Of a stretch of DNA of 64,000 nucleotides, positions 1 to 9,708 are shown in pieces. The stretch is from Phallus indusiatus. Its lineage: Eukaryota; Basidiomycota; Agaricomycetes; Phallales; Phallaceae. The notes under the pieces were generated by a model. The model did no database searches. It was not told where the DNA came from and saw only the letters and a program-made list of their open reading frames with translations. The DNA lies in NCBI GenBank assembly GCA_027605045.1, contig JAQFWX010000016.1:1020051-1084050 (forward strand), read 5' to 3'. Made by a program: the position numbers and the translations under genes. Within the stretch, counting starts at the first letter, position 1. Every line of letters begins with the position of its first letter.

Positions 1-162
1 ACATTGCTTAGGTTTGGCTCGGGCATCTGGCACTTAGTCGTATCAGGGCCACATGCTGTGTCATCATTTTTCATGTATATAGTTGCTGTACCTAGAGTGA
101 AGGTCCCTAAGCTTGTTCTCTTAGGATCCCCTCCCTCTAGTCTGAGCTGAGTAGCCCTAACA
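1..162 (+). repeat. Partial LTR (family A, short form), cut by window start
   Basis: This is the 3' part of the same LTR found at 408-806, ending in the family terminus CCCTAACA. The TATA-like region, the AAGCTTGTTCT block and the GGATCCCCTCCCTCTAG block are recognisable. It lacks the 53-nt segment beginning GTGAGTAG that the longer LTRs carry, so it belongs to the short form together with 9363-9708. The left end is outside the window, so it cannot be said whether it is a solo LTR or the end of a full element. Confidence 0.85.
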
Positions 163-170
163 CTACCCAC

Positions 171-407
171 TGTCACGCCCGGTATGCCCCATGACCTTTT
201 CTGGAGGTTTACATAAGTCACTGTAATGGTTCCGCTATGAGCAGCGGACTACTACTTAATCATAGTACATACTTGTCAAGTACCGATATCCAGGAACAGT
301 AACAGATACTATAATGTATTTTAGTCGCTGAATATAATACCAATAATCGTCACCGTTGGTCGACGATAGTCAGGACTTGGCCTCAATCTATAAGAGATTG
401 TTGTAAC
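171..407 (-). repeat. Fragment of a second repeat family (B), interrupted by the chromovirus
   Basis: The segment starts TGTCACGCCCGG, a TG..-type LTR terminus, and its inner part (about 283-407) is the reverse complement of 10031-10149 continued at 10542-10566. The chromovirus inserted at 407/408 and duplicated GTAAC. The flank resumes at 6625, where I find no further similarity to the 10-kb copy. It is probably a degraded terminus of another LTR element, and its full extent is not visible. Confidence 0.6.
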
Positions 408-806
408 TGTCAGGGTACGCTACCGCGTCCCCTCATTTTCCTTATTTATTATCATCGGTATATATTTATTTCTATTTCATTTACATTTCCTGTCCATTAC
501 TTTCACTTTCCGTTTCCTTGTTCTGTCCCTATTTCACTTTCTCTGCTCGCGCGCGTCGCGCGCTCGTACCCGGCGTGATGCCCGTGACATCACGTCGCTT
601 AGGCTCGGTTCGGGCGCCTAGCACTTAGCTGTGTCAGGGCCGCACGCCGCGTTATCGTTTTTCATGTATATAGTCGCTATCCCTAGAGTGAGGGTCCCTA
701 AGCTTGTTCTCTTAGGATCCCCTCCCTCTAGGTGAGTAGTTAGTCTTTCCTTCAATATATTTCCTTAGGATCCCCTCCCTCTAGCCTGAGCTGAGTAGCC
801 CTAACA
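408..806 (+). repeat. 5' LTR, long form (399 bp)
   Basis: It begins TGTCAGGG and ends CCCTAACA. A TATA-like box lies at 665-673, and the AAGCTTGTTCT block at 700-710 about 33 nt downstream is the likely transcript start (see the primer-site entry). Two copies of TTAGGATCCCCTCCCTCTAG (712-731 and 765-784) surround an intron-like segment that begins GTGAGTAG at 732. Confidence 0.95.
665..710 (+). promoter_or_regulatory. LTR core promoter: TATA box and predicted transcript start
   Basis: TGTATATAG at 665-673 is followed about 33 nt later by AAGCTTGTTCT at 700-710. Those 11 nt are exactly complementary to 809-819 just downstream of the LTR. In Tf1/sushi-type elements the first 11 nt of the transcript pair with the primer-binding site, so the start is inferred at about 700. 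Confidence 0.6.
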
Positions 807-808
807 GT

Positions 809-819
809 AGAACAAGCTT
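809..819 (+). other. Self-priming primer-binding site
   Basis: AGAACAAGCTT, two nt after the LTR end, is the exact reverse complement of AAGCTTGTTCT inside the LTR (700-710); pairing stops at both edges, giving 11 bp. I see no 3'-tRNA complement (TGG...) here. The arrangement matches the self-priming described for Tf1/sushi chromoviruses. Confidence 0.65.
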
Positions 820-971
820 CTACTCGCAGACTGGCCGTTTTTATCGACACTCGCTATCGAAAAATCGCGCTCGACACCGACTATCGCAGTGTCGTATTTT
901 TCCCTCGAGTCCCGTCTATAACCGACCCCTCTGCTCCATCTTAAAAAACCCCATTTTCCTTTCTCTCTCTC

Positions 972-2281
972 ATGGACTCTTCTCCTCCACCCTCTGCACC
1001 CCCACTCGTCACCCTCAACGATGTGGCGACTATTATTATGCGGCAGTTCGCGGAAATGGATGCCCGCATGGCCAGACAGGAATCCCAGGCCTCACAGATG
1101 ATTGAGGTGCTGCAGAGCATCCGAGACGCGGCTAGAGCTGCTCCAACCCAAAACCCCCCTGTGGGCGACGCGTCCTCGTCTGGACAACCACCGGCTCCTG
1201 AGCATCAAGCCAGCTCACGCTCTTCCCGAAATACCCGACCTGCTGTACCTCCTTCGTTCGACGGAGATCGCTCCAAGGGTCGTGCCTTCTGGAACACTGT
1301 CGAGTTCTACATGAGTATATGCAGTCGCGACTTCGAGACTGATGAACTCAAGATCGGCTGGGCGATGTCGTACATGAATGAAGGTCGTGCCCTTACCTTC
1401 AGCGAATCTATGCTGAAAAGGTATCAAAGGGGAGAGAAACCCTTCGCTGACTGGGATGCCTTCCGGGAAAGATTTAAGGCAGATTTCTTTCCACAATCCG
1501 AGCAAGAAGATGCCATCAACGCCTCTACTCCAACCGCTATGTCCAAGGCAACAGGACTGTGGAGGAGTATGTAGACGCCTTCCGCGTACTCATTGAGCAC
1601 GCTGGCTTTACGGAAGGACTCGCCATTAACACGTACTTTCGTAACGGTTTAGACCCGGCAATTGCATCTCTGGTAGCGACGATGAAAGACCGACCCGCAC
1701 TTCACGACTACGAAGGCTGGATCAGGCAAGCACGCATGTTTGACATGGACAGGCGTGCCAACGAGGCTTTCACCGCCGCTCGTCGCCGACTCGTAGGCTC
1801 TGGAACGGTTCAGACAAATCCCGCGATCGTCCCCATTAATCGACCCCGTCCCAACCTTTTTCCATCGTATCAGACCCTCCAGATCCAGAGGAGGCCCCCT
1901 GCCCCTTCCTATCAGGCTCCTCCCTATCCACCTCCCAGGCCAGCATCTCAAATCGCGCCCACGTTGCCTCCAAGACCTGCGGCTCCTGCTCCTGCACCAC
2001 AGGTTAGGCATGATCCGATGGACGTTGACGCTGCCCGTCGACGTGCTGGCCTAGAATCAACCAGGTGTCGTCGCTGTGGAGCAGCAGGCCATTGGGCTCG
2101 CGAATGCCCCCGTGCATATGACATCCGATATCTTCAGCCCGAGGAATTAGACGACAGTATCACGCATCTGCTGGCCCAGAAAGACGCGCTAGAAGCCCAG
2201 ACACGTGGTGACTCTGCTCTGACAGAGGGGGAGACGGTAGCTGCAGCAGAGGTAGAGGATTTTCAAAACGGCGACGAGTGA
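972..2281 (+). pseudogene. gag polyprotein, one frameshift
   Basis: Gag is read in two frames: 972-1574 gives the N-terminal part, and the sequence continues from about 1523 in another frame to the stop at 2279-2281. The switch fits a single lost base at 1521-1524 (GCCTCTACT); downstream the second frame reads on as typical gag (VEEYVDAFRVLIEHAGF). The first part has the capsid-like region (FDGDRSKGRAFWNTVEFYM). The second is proline-rich and carries a CCHC zinc knuckle, CRRCGAAGHWAREC, about 35 codons from its end. Because the LTRs are almost identical, this is a young mutation or a sequence error. This copy cannot make full Gag unless the ribosome shifts there. Confidence 0.85.
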
Positions 2282-5200
2282 TAGATGCACCCTCGTTGCC
2301 GACATCTAATAGATTCGACATTTTGTACATAGATCGCGAACGAAATGACACTTCTGATTCGAATCTAACTACCCCTGCTGCATCCCCTGCTAAACCCGAA
2401 GAATCGTCTCCACCTGCTACACGCTCTGTTTCAACTCCATGTATGCTGTCGCCTTCTCAACGTCGCGCACTGCCAAGCGAATATCGACTCGCAGCTACCG
2501 CTGGTACGCAGAAGCTAGAGATCCCGGTGGAACTACAGAGTGTTGACACTGGAGCCCTGCTGCACAGCAAGGCCATGCTGGACACTGGAGCTAGCGGTAT
2601 GTTCCTCGACCGCGACTTTGTCGAAAAACATCGGCTTCCCTCTGTACGTCTTGCTAAACCAATTCCCGTGTTTAACGTCGACGGTACACCCAACCATGCT
2701 GGTTCTATCACCCACGTCGTCGACCTCGTTGTTCGCTTTCGAGATCACTCCGAACGCACCCTATTCGCTGTTACCTCGCTCAAGTATCCCGTCTTGTTTG
2801 GATTACCGTGGTTCAAGGCTCACAATCCCGTCATAGACTACACGACGGGTCAAGTGGAATTCATGCGCTGTAGCCCCAGTTGTCGGTCTTGCGCTCCACG
2901 CTGGCCAGCGGGTAAGCTCTCTAAGCGCGCGTTCCAACAGATCCGACGCGCACCTCTACCAGAGCTCGACAACACTGAGGCCGATGATCCTGACATACCA
3001 GACCTGGTCGATGTCGAGTCTGAGATTGAAGAGGGTGATCGACTGTTTGCGATATCAATGCTACCCGACGAGCCCGACACTCACCGCATATATGCCACCG
3101 AGACCATCTCCCAGCGACTGGCTCAGGCCCACGCCAACAACGCAGACGCGCCAGCTCTCAAGGGTTTTCGGGATATTGTGCCAGAGAGGTTCCACGACTT
3201 TGCCGACATTTTCTCGAAGGAGTCATTCGATTCGTTGCCGCAGTCGAAGAAGTGGGATCACCCGATAGAACTTGTGCCAGGTTCTGAGCCCAAGTCTTGC
3301 AAGATCTACCCGCTGTCACCTAACGAACAGGCCGAGTTAGATGCGTTTCTGGAAGAGAACCTTGCGTCTGGACGAATCCGGCCCTCCAAGTCGCCCATGG
3401 CGTCCCCGGTGTTCTTCATTAAGAAGAAAGATGGCTCTCTCCGCCTTATTCAGGACTATCGCGCGTTGAATGCCATGACAATCAAGAATCGCTACCCGCT
3501 ACCTCTGATCTCGGAGCTCATCAACAAATTGCAAGGTGCCCGATACTTTACCAAGCTGGACGTGCGTTGGGGTTACAACAACGTGCGGATAAAGGAAGGA
3601 GATGAGTGGAAGGCTGCTTTCCGCACCAATCGCGGCCTTTTCGAGCCCTTGGTGATGTTCTTTGGTCTCACTAACAGTCCCGCCACCTTCCAGACGATGA
3701 TGAACGAGATCTTTGAAGACATGATCTCGGAAGGTGTCGTTGCCGTCTATATCGACGACATTCTCATCTACACTCGGGATCGAGAACAGCACGACCAGGT
3801 CACCCGACGCGTTCTCGAACGTCTTCGCGAGCACAAGCTGTATCTCAAGGCGGAGAAATGTGAGTTTTGTCGGACTAAGATCGAATACTTAGGTGTCGTC
3901 ATTTCCGAGAACACAGTCGAGATGGATCCCGCGAAAGTCTCAGGTGTCAGAGACTGGCCCGTCCCGAAGAACGTCACTGAGGTCCAGTCCTTCCTGGGCT
4001 TCGCCAACTTCTACCGTCGGTTTATCAAGGACTTTGCGCGCACTGCCAATCCCATGTTCGGGTTAACCAAAAAGGACACTCCCTTCGTCTGGTCCGACAC
4101 TTGTCAGCACGCTTTCGATACTCTGAAGTCGTCAATCACCTCCGCCCCCATTCTCCTCATTCCCAACCCTGCTAATCCTTACAGAGTCGAAGCAGACAGT
4201 TCTGACTTCGCAACAGGCGCGGTTCTTTCACAGTTGTCGAACGAGGACGGTAAATGGCACCCAGTTGCATTCTTCTCGAAGGCCCTTAGCCCTGTCGAAC
4301 GCAACTATGAGATCCACGACAAGGAGATGCTCGCTATCATACGATCTTTGGAGGAATGGCGCCACTTTCTTGAAGGCGCGTCTCATCCTATCGACATACG
4401 GACTGATCACAAGAATCTCGAGTACTTCATGTCCGCACGTAACCTCAATCGTCGTCAAGCTAGATGGTCGGTGTATCTCTCACGTTTTGACTTTACTCTA
4501 CAGCATATACCGGGTAAGTCGATGGGGAAACCTGACGGTCTATCTCGTCGACCAGATCATGGCTCGGGAAAGGACGACAATCGTGGAGTCACCTTAATCC
4601 GACCCGAAATGTTTGCAATCAATGCTCTGCAAACATTCCGTCTTAAGGGGGAGGAGGAAGATCTTCTACGCCAGATTCGCAAGGCCAATCGGGAAGGCAA
4701 GGTCGAGGATAGCGTTTCCAAAGCCGTTGCAACACTTCGTGCACTGGGTGGTCGTTCAGCTCACTCGTCGGAATGGTTTGAAGACCAGGACCTCCTCTAT
4801 TATCGCGGCAAGGTTTACGTGCCAAATGTGGACGAATTGCGTCGGAAAATCCTTTCCAAGCACCACGACACCAAACTCGGTGGTCACCCGGGTCGTTTCA
4901 AGACTCTCGAGCTCGTTTCGCGCACCTTCTGGTGGCCAGGTGTCTCTAGGTACGTCCAACGCTATGTCGAGGCCTGCGACATGTGTCTACGTACGAAACC
5001 GTCTCGTCATGCTCCCTATGGCCTTCTCCGACCCACAGAAGTACCAAGTCGACCTTGGGAACACATCTCAGTCGACTTCATTGTGGAGCTGCCAGAATCC
5101 AACGGTTTTGACGCGATCCTCTCTGTCGTCGACTCTCTCACCAAACGGGTTCATTTCGTGCCGACATTTACGACACTTGACGCGACAGGTCTAGCCCGTC

Positions 5201-6186
5201 TGTACCTTCAACACGTCTGGAAGCTCCATGGTCTCCCCATGAAGGTGATCTCTGACAGAGGCCCCCAGTTCGCGTCCCGCTTCACACAGGAGCTTTCTAG
5301 GCTCCTTGGCATACGGCTTGCACCCTCTACGGCATATCATCCTCAAACCGATGGTCAGACCGAGCGCGTCAACGCAGAAGTCGAACAGTACCTTCGACTT
5401 TTCACCTCTGAGCGACAGGACGATTGGGACCAACTACTGCCCTTGGCTGAGTTCGCATATAACAACCACGTGCATTCAGCTACGCGTGCGACACCATTCG
5501 AGCTCGACACTGGACGACATCCTCGTATGGGATTTGAACCGTTGGTTGCTGACTCAAAGATCGAATCTGTCAACGAGTTCAAGACGCGCATGGAGTCGAC
5601 GATAGAGGAAGCCAAGGCCGCCATAGCCAAGTCGAAGGACGAGATGGCCAAGTACTACGATCGGAAACACATCCCGGCACCTGAATACAAGGTTGGTGAC
5701 AAGGTATACCTCGATTCGAGCGACATTCGTACCACCAGGCCCTCCGCCAAGTTATCGCATCGGTACTTGGGGCCTTTTCCGATAGTCAGCAAGGTCGGAT
5801 CACACGCATACAAGCTGCGTTTACCACTGTCGATGTCAAGGCTTCATCCCGTGTTCCATGTCGGGAAGTTACGTCCAAAGGTTGAAGATACAATCCCGGG
5901 TCGTCGTGTCAAGGCTCCCCCACCTCCGGAGGTCAGAGATGACGGTGAGCACTACGTCGTGGAACGGATTTTGGACAGTCGTGTATTCCGGAGACGACTC
6001 GAATATAAGGTGCGTTGGGAAGGCTATGGTCCCGAGCATGATCAATGGGAACCCGAGTCGAATATTGCGGCCCCAGATCTCATTAGGCAGTTCCACCTTG
6101 AGCACCCGAGTGCGCCGCGCTCGATAAATGGTCTCCTCTTCCATCGCCGCCTCGGTTCGATTTCTCCAAGCTGCAAGCATCACTAG
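2278..6186 (+). CDS. Pol polyprotein (PR-RT-RH-IN-chromodomain)
   Basis: This 1302-codon ORF lies in the -1 frame relative to the end of gag and overlaps its stop; no ATG in frame marks its beginning, so expression by a -1 shift is likely. Domains in order are: aspartic protease (LDTGAS, Asp at residue 102), reverse transcriptase (YIDDILIY, residue 491), RNase H (ADSSDFATGAVLSQ), integrase zinc-binding HHCC (from residue about 862), integrase core Asp933, Asp993, Glu1029 (35 residues between the last two), and a chromodomain at about 1224-1280 (YVVERILDSR, YKVRWEGY, DQWEPESNI). All catalytic residues are present, so this Pol looks functional. The chromodomain is thought to guide integration to marked chromatin. 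Confidence 0.95.
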   Translation: MIDAPSLPTSNRFDILYIDRERNDTSDSNLTTPAASPAKPEESSPPATRSVSTPCMLSPSQRRALPSEYRLAATAGTQKLEIPVELQSVDTGALLHSKAMLDTGASGMFLDRDFVEKHRLPSVRLAKPIPVFNVDGTPNHAGSITHVVDLVVRFRDHSERTLFAVTSLKYPVLFGLPWFKAHNPVIDYTTGQVEFMRCSPSCRSCAPRWPAGKLSKRAFQQIRRAPLPELDNTEADDPDIPDLVDVESEIEEGDRLFAISMLPDEPDTHRIYATETISQRLAQAHANNADAPALKGFRDIVPERFHDFADIFSKESFDSLPQSKKWDHPIELVPGSEPKSCKIYPLSPNEQAELDAFLEENLASGRIRPSKSPMASPVFFIKKKDGSLRLIQDYRALNAMTIKNRYPLPLISELINKLQGARYFTKLDVRWGYNNVRIKEGDEWKAAFRTNRGLFEPLVMFFGLTNSPATFQTMMNEIFEDMISEGVVAVYIDDILIYTRDREQHDQVTRRVLERLREHKLYLKAEKCEFCRTKIEYLGVVISENTVEMDPAKVSGVRDWPVPKNVTEVQSFLGFANFYRRFIKDFARTANPMFGLTKKDTPFVWSDTCQHAFDTLKSSITSAPILLIPNPANPYRVEADSSDFATGAVLSQLSNEDGKWHPVAFFSKALSPVERNYEIHDKEMLAIIRSLEEWRHFLEGASHPIDIRTDHKNLEYFMSARNLNRRQARWSVYLSRFDFTLQHIPGKSMGKPDGLSRRPDHGSGKDDNRGVTLIRPEMFAINALQTFRLKGEEEDLLRQIRKANREGKVEDSVSKAVATLRALGGRSAHSSEWFEDQDLLYYRGKVYVPNVDELRRKILSKHHDTKLGGHPGRFKTLELVSRTFWWPGVSRYVQRYVEACDMCLRTKPSRHAPYGLLRPTEVPSRPWEHISVDFIVELPESNGFDAILSVVDSLTKRVHFVPTFTTLDATGLARLYLQHVWKLHGLPMKVISDRGPQFASRFTQELSRLLGIRLAPSTAYHPQTDGQTERVNAEVEQYLRLFTSERQDDWDQLLPLAEFAYNNHVHSATRATPFELDTGRHPRMGFEPLVADSKIESVNEFKTRMESTIEEAKAAIAKSKDEMAKYYDRKHIPAPEYKVGDKVYLDSSDIRTTRPSAKLSHRYLGPFPIVSKVGSHAYKLRLPLSMSRLHPVFHVGKLRPKVEDTIPGRRVKAPPPPEVRDDGEHYVVERILDSRVFRRRLEYKVRWEGYGPEHDQWEPESNIAAPDLIRQFHLEHPSAPRSINGLLFHRRLGSISPSCKHH

Positions 6187-6220
6187 TCGAAGCTACAGGC
6201 GTCGGGACGCCGCCTCGCTG

Positions 6221-6230
6221 AAGGGGGTGG
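6221..6230 (+). other. Polypurine tract
   Basis: AAGGGGGTGG lies directly against the start of the 3' LTR, where second-strand priming is expected in LTR elements. Confidence 0.7.
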
Positions 6231-6619
6231 TGTCAGGGTACGCTACCGTCCCTCATTTTCCTTATTTATTATCATCGGTATATATTTATTTCTATTTCAT
6301 TTACATTTCCCGTCCATTACTTTCACTTTCCGTTTCCTTGTTCTGTCCCTATTTCACTTTCTCTGCTCGCGCGCGCGCTCGTACGGCGTGATGCCCGTGA
6401 CATCACGTCGCTTAGGCTCGGTTCGGGCGCCTAGCACTTAGCTGTGTCAGGGCCGCACGCCGCGTTATCGTTTTTCATGTATATAGTCGCTATCCCTAGA
6501 GTGAGGGTCCCTAAGCTTGTTCTCTTAGGATCCCCTCCCTCTAGGTGAGTAGTTAGTCTTTCCTTCAATATATTTCCTTAGGATCCCCTCCCTCTAGCCT
6601 GAGCTGAGTAGCCCTAACA
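6231..6619 (+). repeat. 3' LTR, long form (389 bp)
   Basis: It is nearly identical to 408-806. Differences are short indels in the CG-rich runs (near 6250, 6375 and 6390) and one substitution (CCCGTCC versus CCTGTCC). It is followed by the target duplication GTAAC. Confidence 0.95.
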
Positions 6620-6744
6620 GTAACGTTTCATTACTTTTTATAGTGTACCACGGACGGTACACAATTTATATCACGCTGTAGTTTCACACCAAGAATAACA
6701 GACCAAGGGTGCTGTATTTTTGTGGTGTAAAATAAAGTGCACGT

Positions 6745-7136
6745 TGTTAGGGCTACTCAGCTAGAGGGAGGGGATCCTAAGAGATATATATTGAGGAAAT
6801 ACTAACTACTCACCTAGAGGGAGGGGATCCTAAGAGAACAAGCTTAGGGACCCTCACTCTAGGTACAGCTACTATATACATAAAATGACGACGCGGCGTG
6901 CGGCCCTGACACAGCTAAGTGCCAGGCGCCCAAGCCGAGCCTAAGCGATGTGATGTCACGGGCATCACGCCGAGTATGAGCGCGCAACGCGCGCGAGTAG
7001 AGAATGTGAAATAGGGACGGAGGGAGCAAACGGAAGGTGGACTTAATGTACGGGAAATGTAAATGAAATGGAAATGAACATATACCGAGGGTAATAAATA
7101 AGGAAAAAGGAGGGGACGCGGTAGCGTACCCTGACA
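6745..7136 (-). repeat. Solo LTR, family A long form, reverse orientation
   Basis: TGTTAGGG...CCTGACA is the reverse complement of the LTR at 408-806, with many substitutions, and includes the 53-nt intron-like segment. The bases on either side (CACGT, CCCCT) do not form a target duplication, so it may result from recombination between copies or be old. Confidence 0.88.
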
Positions 7137-7448
7137 CCCCTCTGTGGTCTGATAAAAACTGTTACAATGTACCCGTCTCTCTTAACTCCTGGAACACCCG
7201 CGGATAGGCCTTTCTAGAATATTCCACGCACGTTCCGGTTATGAGATCATAGATGATGAACATAGGTCCATGTATGCACAGCTCTTATCCCTGCGCACCT
7301 CATGGTCATCACATGAGACATCATACCCTGCATATATTGATGTTACTTACGAATCTCACGACTTGTTTGTATTTCTCAAGTTCAGAATCTATTTCGAACT
7401 GAGTTAGAATTAATTATCTGACATGTATATAAACCCTAGCATACTCGT
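7137..7448. other. Non-coding spacer between repeats
   Basis: No ORF, repeat or RNA signal is recognised here. The last five bases (CTCGT, 7444-7448) are the left target duplication of the next element. Confidence 0.5.
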
Positions 7449-7944
7449 TGTGTCACACCCGGCGTGCCCCGTGACCTTTTCCGGGAGTTTACGTAAGCTA
7501 TACTTCGTATTCTATTCACTTCCCTCAAGTACGTACCCCGTACCCCTCTCGTACATTCCGTACTTCATGCACAGCCTTCCGATCCGCCCATTTCTAAATG
7601 GAGCACATCCGCCCGACTCTCTGACAAACCAAGGGGGTCGGTTAATTCGTACTCTGCCCGTTCCACCTGTCCTAGAAACCACCATTCCTTTCTTATCTGT
7701 TTCCCCTTTTAGTATAGTTATCTTACACTCCTGTATTTAAGCCCCAGTTTCGTAGTTGGGATTCCTCAGTCAGAATATAATCTATTCTTCTCTCTTATCT
7801 ACTCCGTCTCTGTTCTTCTCCGTACTCTGCGTGCTCGTCTCGTACTTAGTTGTGGACTTGCACGTAGTTCAAGTCCCAGTCATCGTCAGACCTCTTGGGC
7901 AATCTAAGTTCGTCGTCGTACTTAACGTCGGACTTGTGCGTATT

Positions 7945-8301
7945 AGTTACGTACTTCCCTCGTCCTCTGAAATCGAGGGATAACTGAAGTTGGGCGAGTG
8001 GGCGCAGCATACAAGCTGAAGCCAAGTCCCTCACACCCGTACTCTCCGTACTCTCTTTATCCGCACGCACGTGTTTCGTACTAGACTGGACTTATCCGGG
8101 ATAGGCTCGGAACACGGCGCTTGACACGTTGTCAAGATCAGTGTTCCAGACAAATTCCGGATATTTCCGGACTACTACGAAACACGTAACTAGAATACGG
8201 AGGAGTACGGAGAGAGGGACTTGGCTTCAGCTTATATGCTGTGCCCACTCGCCCAGCTTACGATATCCCTCAATTTCAGAGAACGAGGAAGTACGTAGCT
8301 A
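7945..8301. repeat. Long imperfect inverted repeat inside element C
   Basis: Arms of about 135-140 bp (7945-8084 and about 8168-8301) are reverse complements with scattered mismatches, separated by about 83 bp. Shared blocks include GGGCGAGTGGGC, AAGCTGAAGCCAAGTCCCTC and ACGTGTTTCGTA. A third, single-arm copy of the core lies at about 8697-8758. Transcription would give a long hairpin RNA. Confidence 0.75.
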
Positions 8302-9362
8302 GTATGTATGAGTACCATGTCAAGAATGTAACGTCGAACTCTGAGTCTACACTGTCAGACGACGACTAGAACTCTGAGTACAAGATAGTACGCAACGAGT
8401 ACGCACTGGAGCTCGTGAATACGGAGTAAGAACTGAGGTGGAACTAGAGACAGAAAGTAACTAATATTCAGACTGACTTTTCCTAGTTAAAAAACTAGGA
8501 TTTAAATACAAAAGAGTACGGACTAAAATGGGAATGTCAACGAATACGGAACAAAGGAATTTAACATGAAAGAAGCAGGTGGAGATGTGAATCAGATGGA
8601 TAGGACTTCTTGTCCCTTGTGGTGATGTGATGTCATGCGCCGTGTTCCGGGCGTCTGGGCGGAAGTCCGGGGGATCCGGACTACGGAACAGAAAGGACTT
8701 GGCTTCAGCTTATGTGCTGCGCCGACTCAGACGACCCTGAATATCCCTTAATTTCGGACTAGAAGTCCGAGACAGCCCAGACGTAGTCCGGGCAGGTCCG
8801 GACAAGTACTGGGAGCGAACTTTAGACGAGATAGATAAGAATAGAATTGATTATAAAGAGACTGGCTGAGGATAGACTCGAAATGAACTTAATATTCAGA
8901 CTGGGGAGCCCCAGACGAAGTCTGGGGGCTTTAAATACAAAAAGCTAGACTACTAGAACTAAAGGAGATATAACTAAAAGGAGACTAGTTGCACAGCACC
9001 AGAAACATATCTGGCACTTGCTTTCTAATGCTTCGGACAGAATGTCCCCATAAGGAAATGTCCTAGTCCGGACGAAGTCCGGACCTTGGACTTACCGGAC
9101 ATGGACAGAATAACAGACTACGCACTGTTGGACAAGTACTGACGCTCGGACTTGGCGGATATACTAAATATGGACGGGGATTGGGCGCCGGACCTCGGAG
9201 AGGTCCGGATTAGGATTGGGTGGCACGAGGGTCGTGACATGTGATATGAAAAAGGCTACCTTCACCAGGTACGAAATGCAGTATGGAGTTAAGTACGGAG
9301 ATCGGTAATAACAAACCACCGTAATGAAGTGGGAAGTTTACCAGAGTTCCGGGTTTGGATTC

Positions 9363-9708
9363 TGTCAGGGTACGCTACCGCGTCCCCTCATTTTCCTTAT
9401 TTATTATCATCGGTATATATTCATTTCCATTTCCTTTACATTTCCCGTACATTATTTCCACCTTCCGTTTGTTCCCTCTATCCCTATTTCACATTCTCTA
9501 CTCGCGCACGTTGCGCGCTTGTACCCGGTGTGATGCCCCTGACATCACGTCGCTTAGGTTCGGTTCGGGCGCCTAGCACTTAGCTGTGTCAGGGCCGCAC
9601 GCCGCGTTATCGTTTTTCATGTATATAGTCGCTGTCCCTAGAGTGAGGGTCCCTAAGCTTGTTCTCTTAGGATCCCCTCCCTCTAGCCCGAGCCGAGTAG
9701 CCCTAACA
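9363..9708 (+). repeat. Solo LTR, family A short form, nested in element C
   Basis: TGTCAGGG...CCCTAACA, 346 bp, is flanked by a perfect target duplication GATTC (9358-9362 and 9709-9713). It lacks the 53-nt GTGAGTAG segment of the long LTRs. It arose by insertion of a whole element followed by LTR-LTR recombination. Confidence 0.95.

Larger units (their letters stand above)
408..6619 (+). mobile_element. Full-length Ty3/Gypsy chromovirus LTR retrotransposon
   Basis: Two LTRs (408-806 and 6231-6619, TGTCAGGG...CCCTAACA) flank gag and pol, and the whole is bracketed by the 5-bp target duplication GTAAC (403-407 and 6620-6624). Pol carries protease, reverse transcriptase, RNase H, integrase and a C-terminal chromodomain, in the order typical of chromoviruses. 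The LTRs differ by about one substitution and three short indels, so the insertion is recent. A self-complementary primer site follows the left LTR and a purine tract precedes the right LTR. The only obvious lesion is a one-base frameshift in gag near 1522. It landed inside an older repeat (family B). Confidence 0.95.

Noticed and set aside
7756..8070. ORFs within element C
   Set aside because: They fall in palindromic repeat DNA, have biased composition and carry no recognisable domain.
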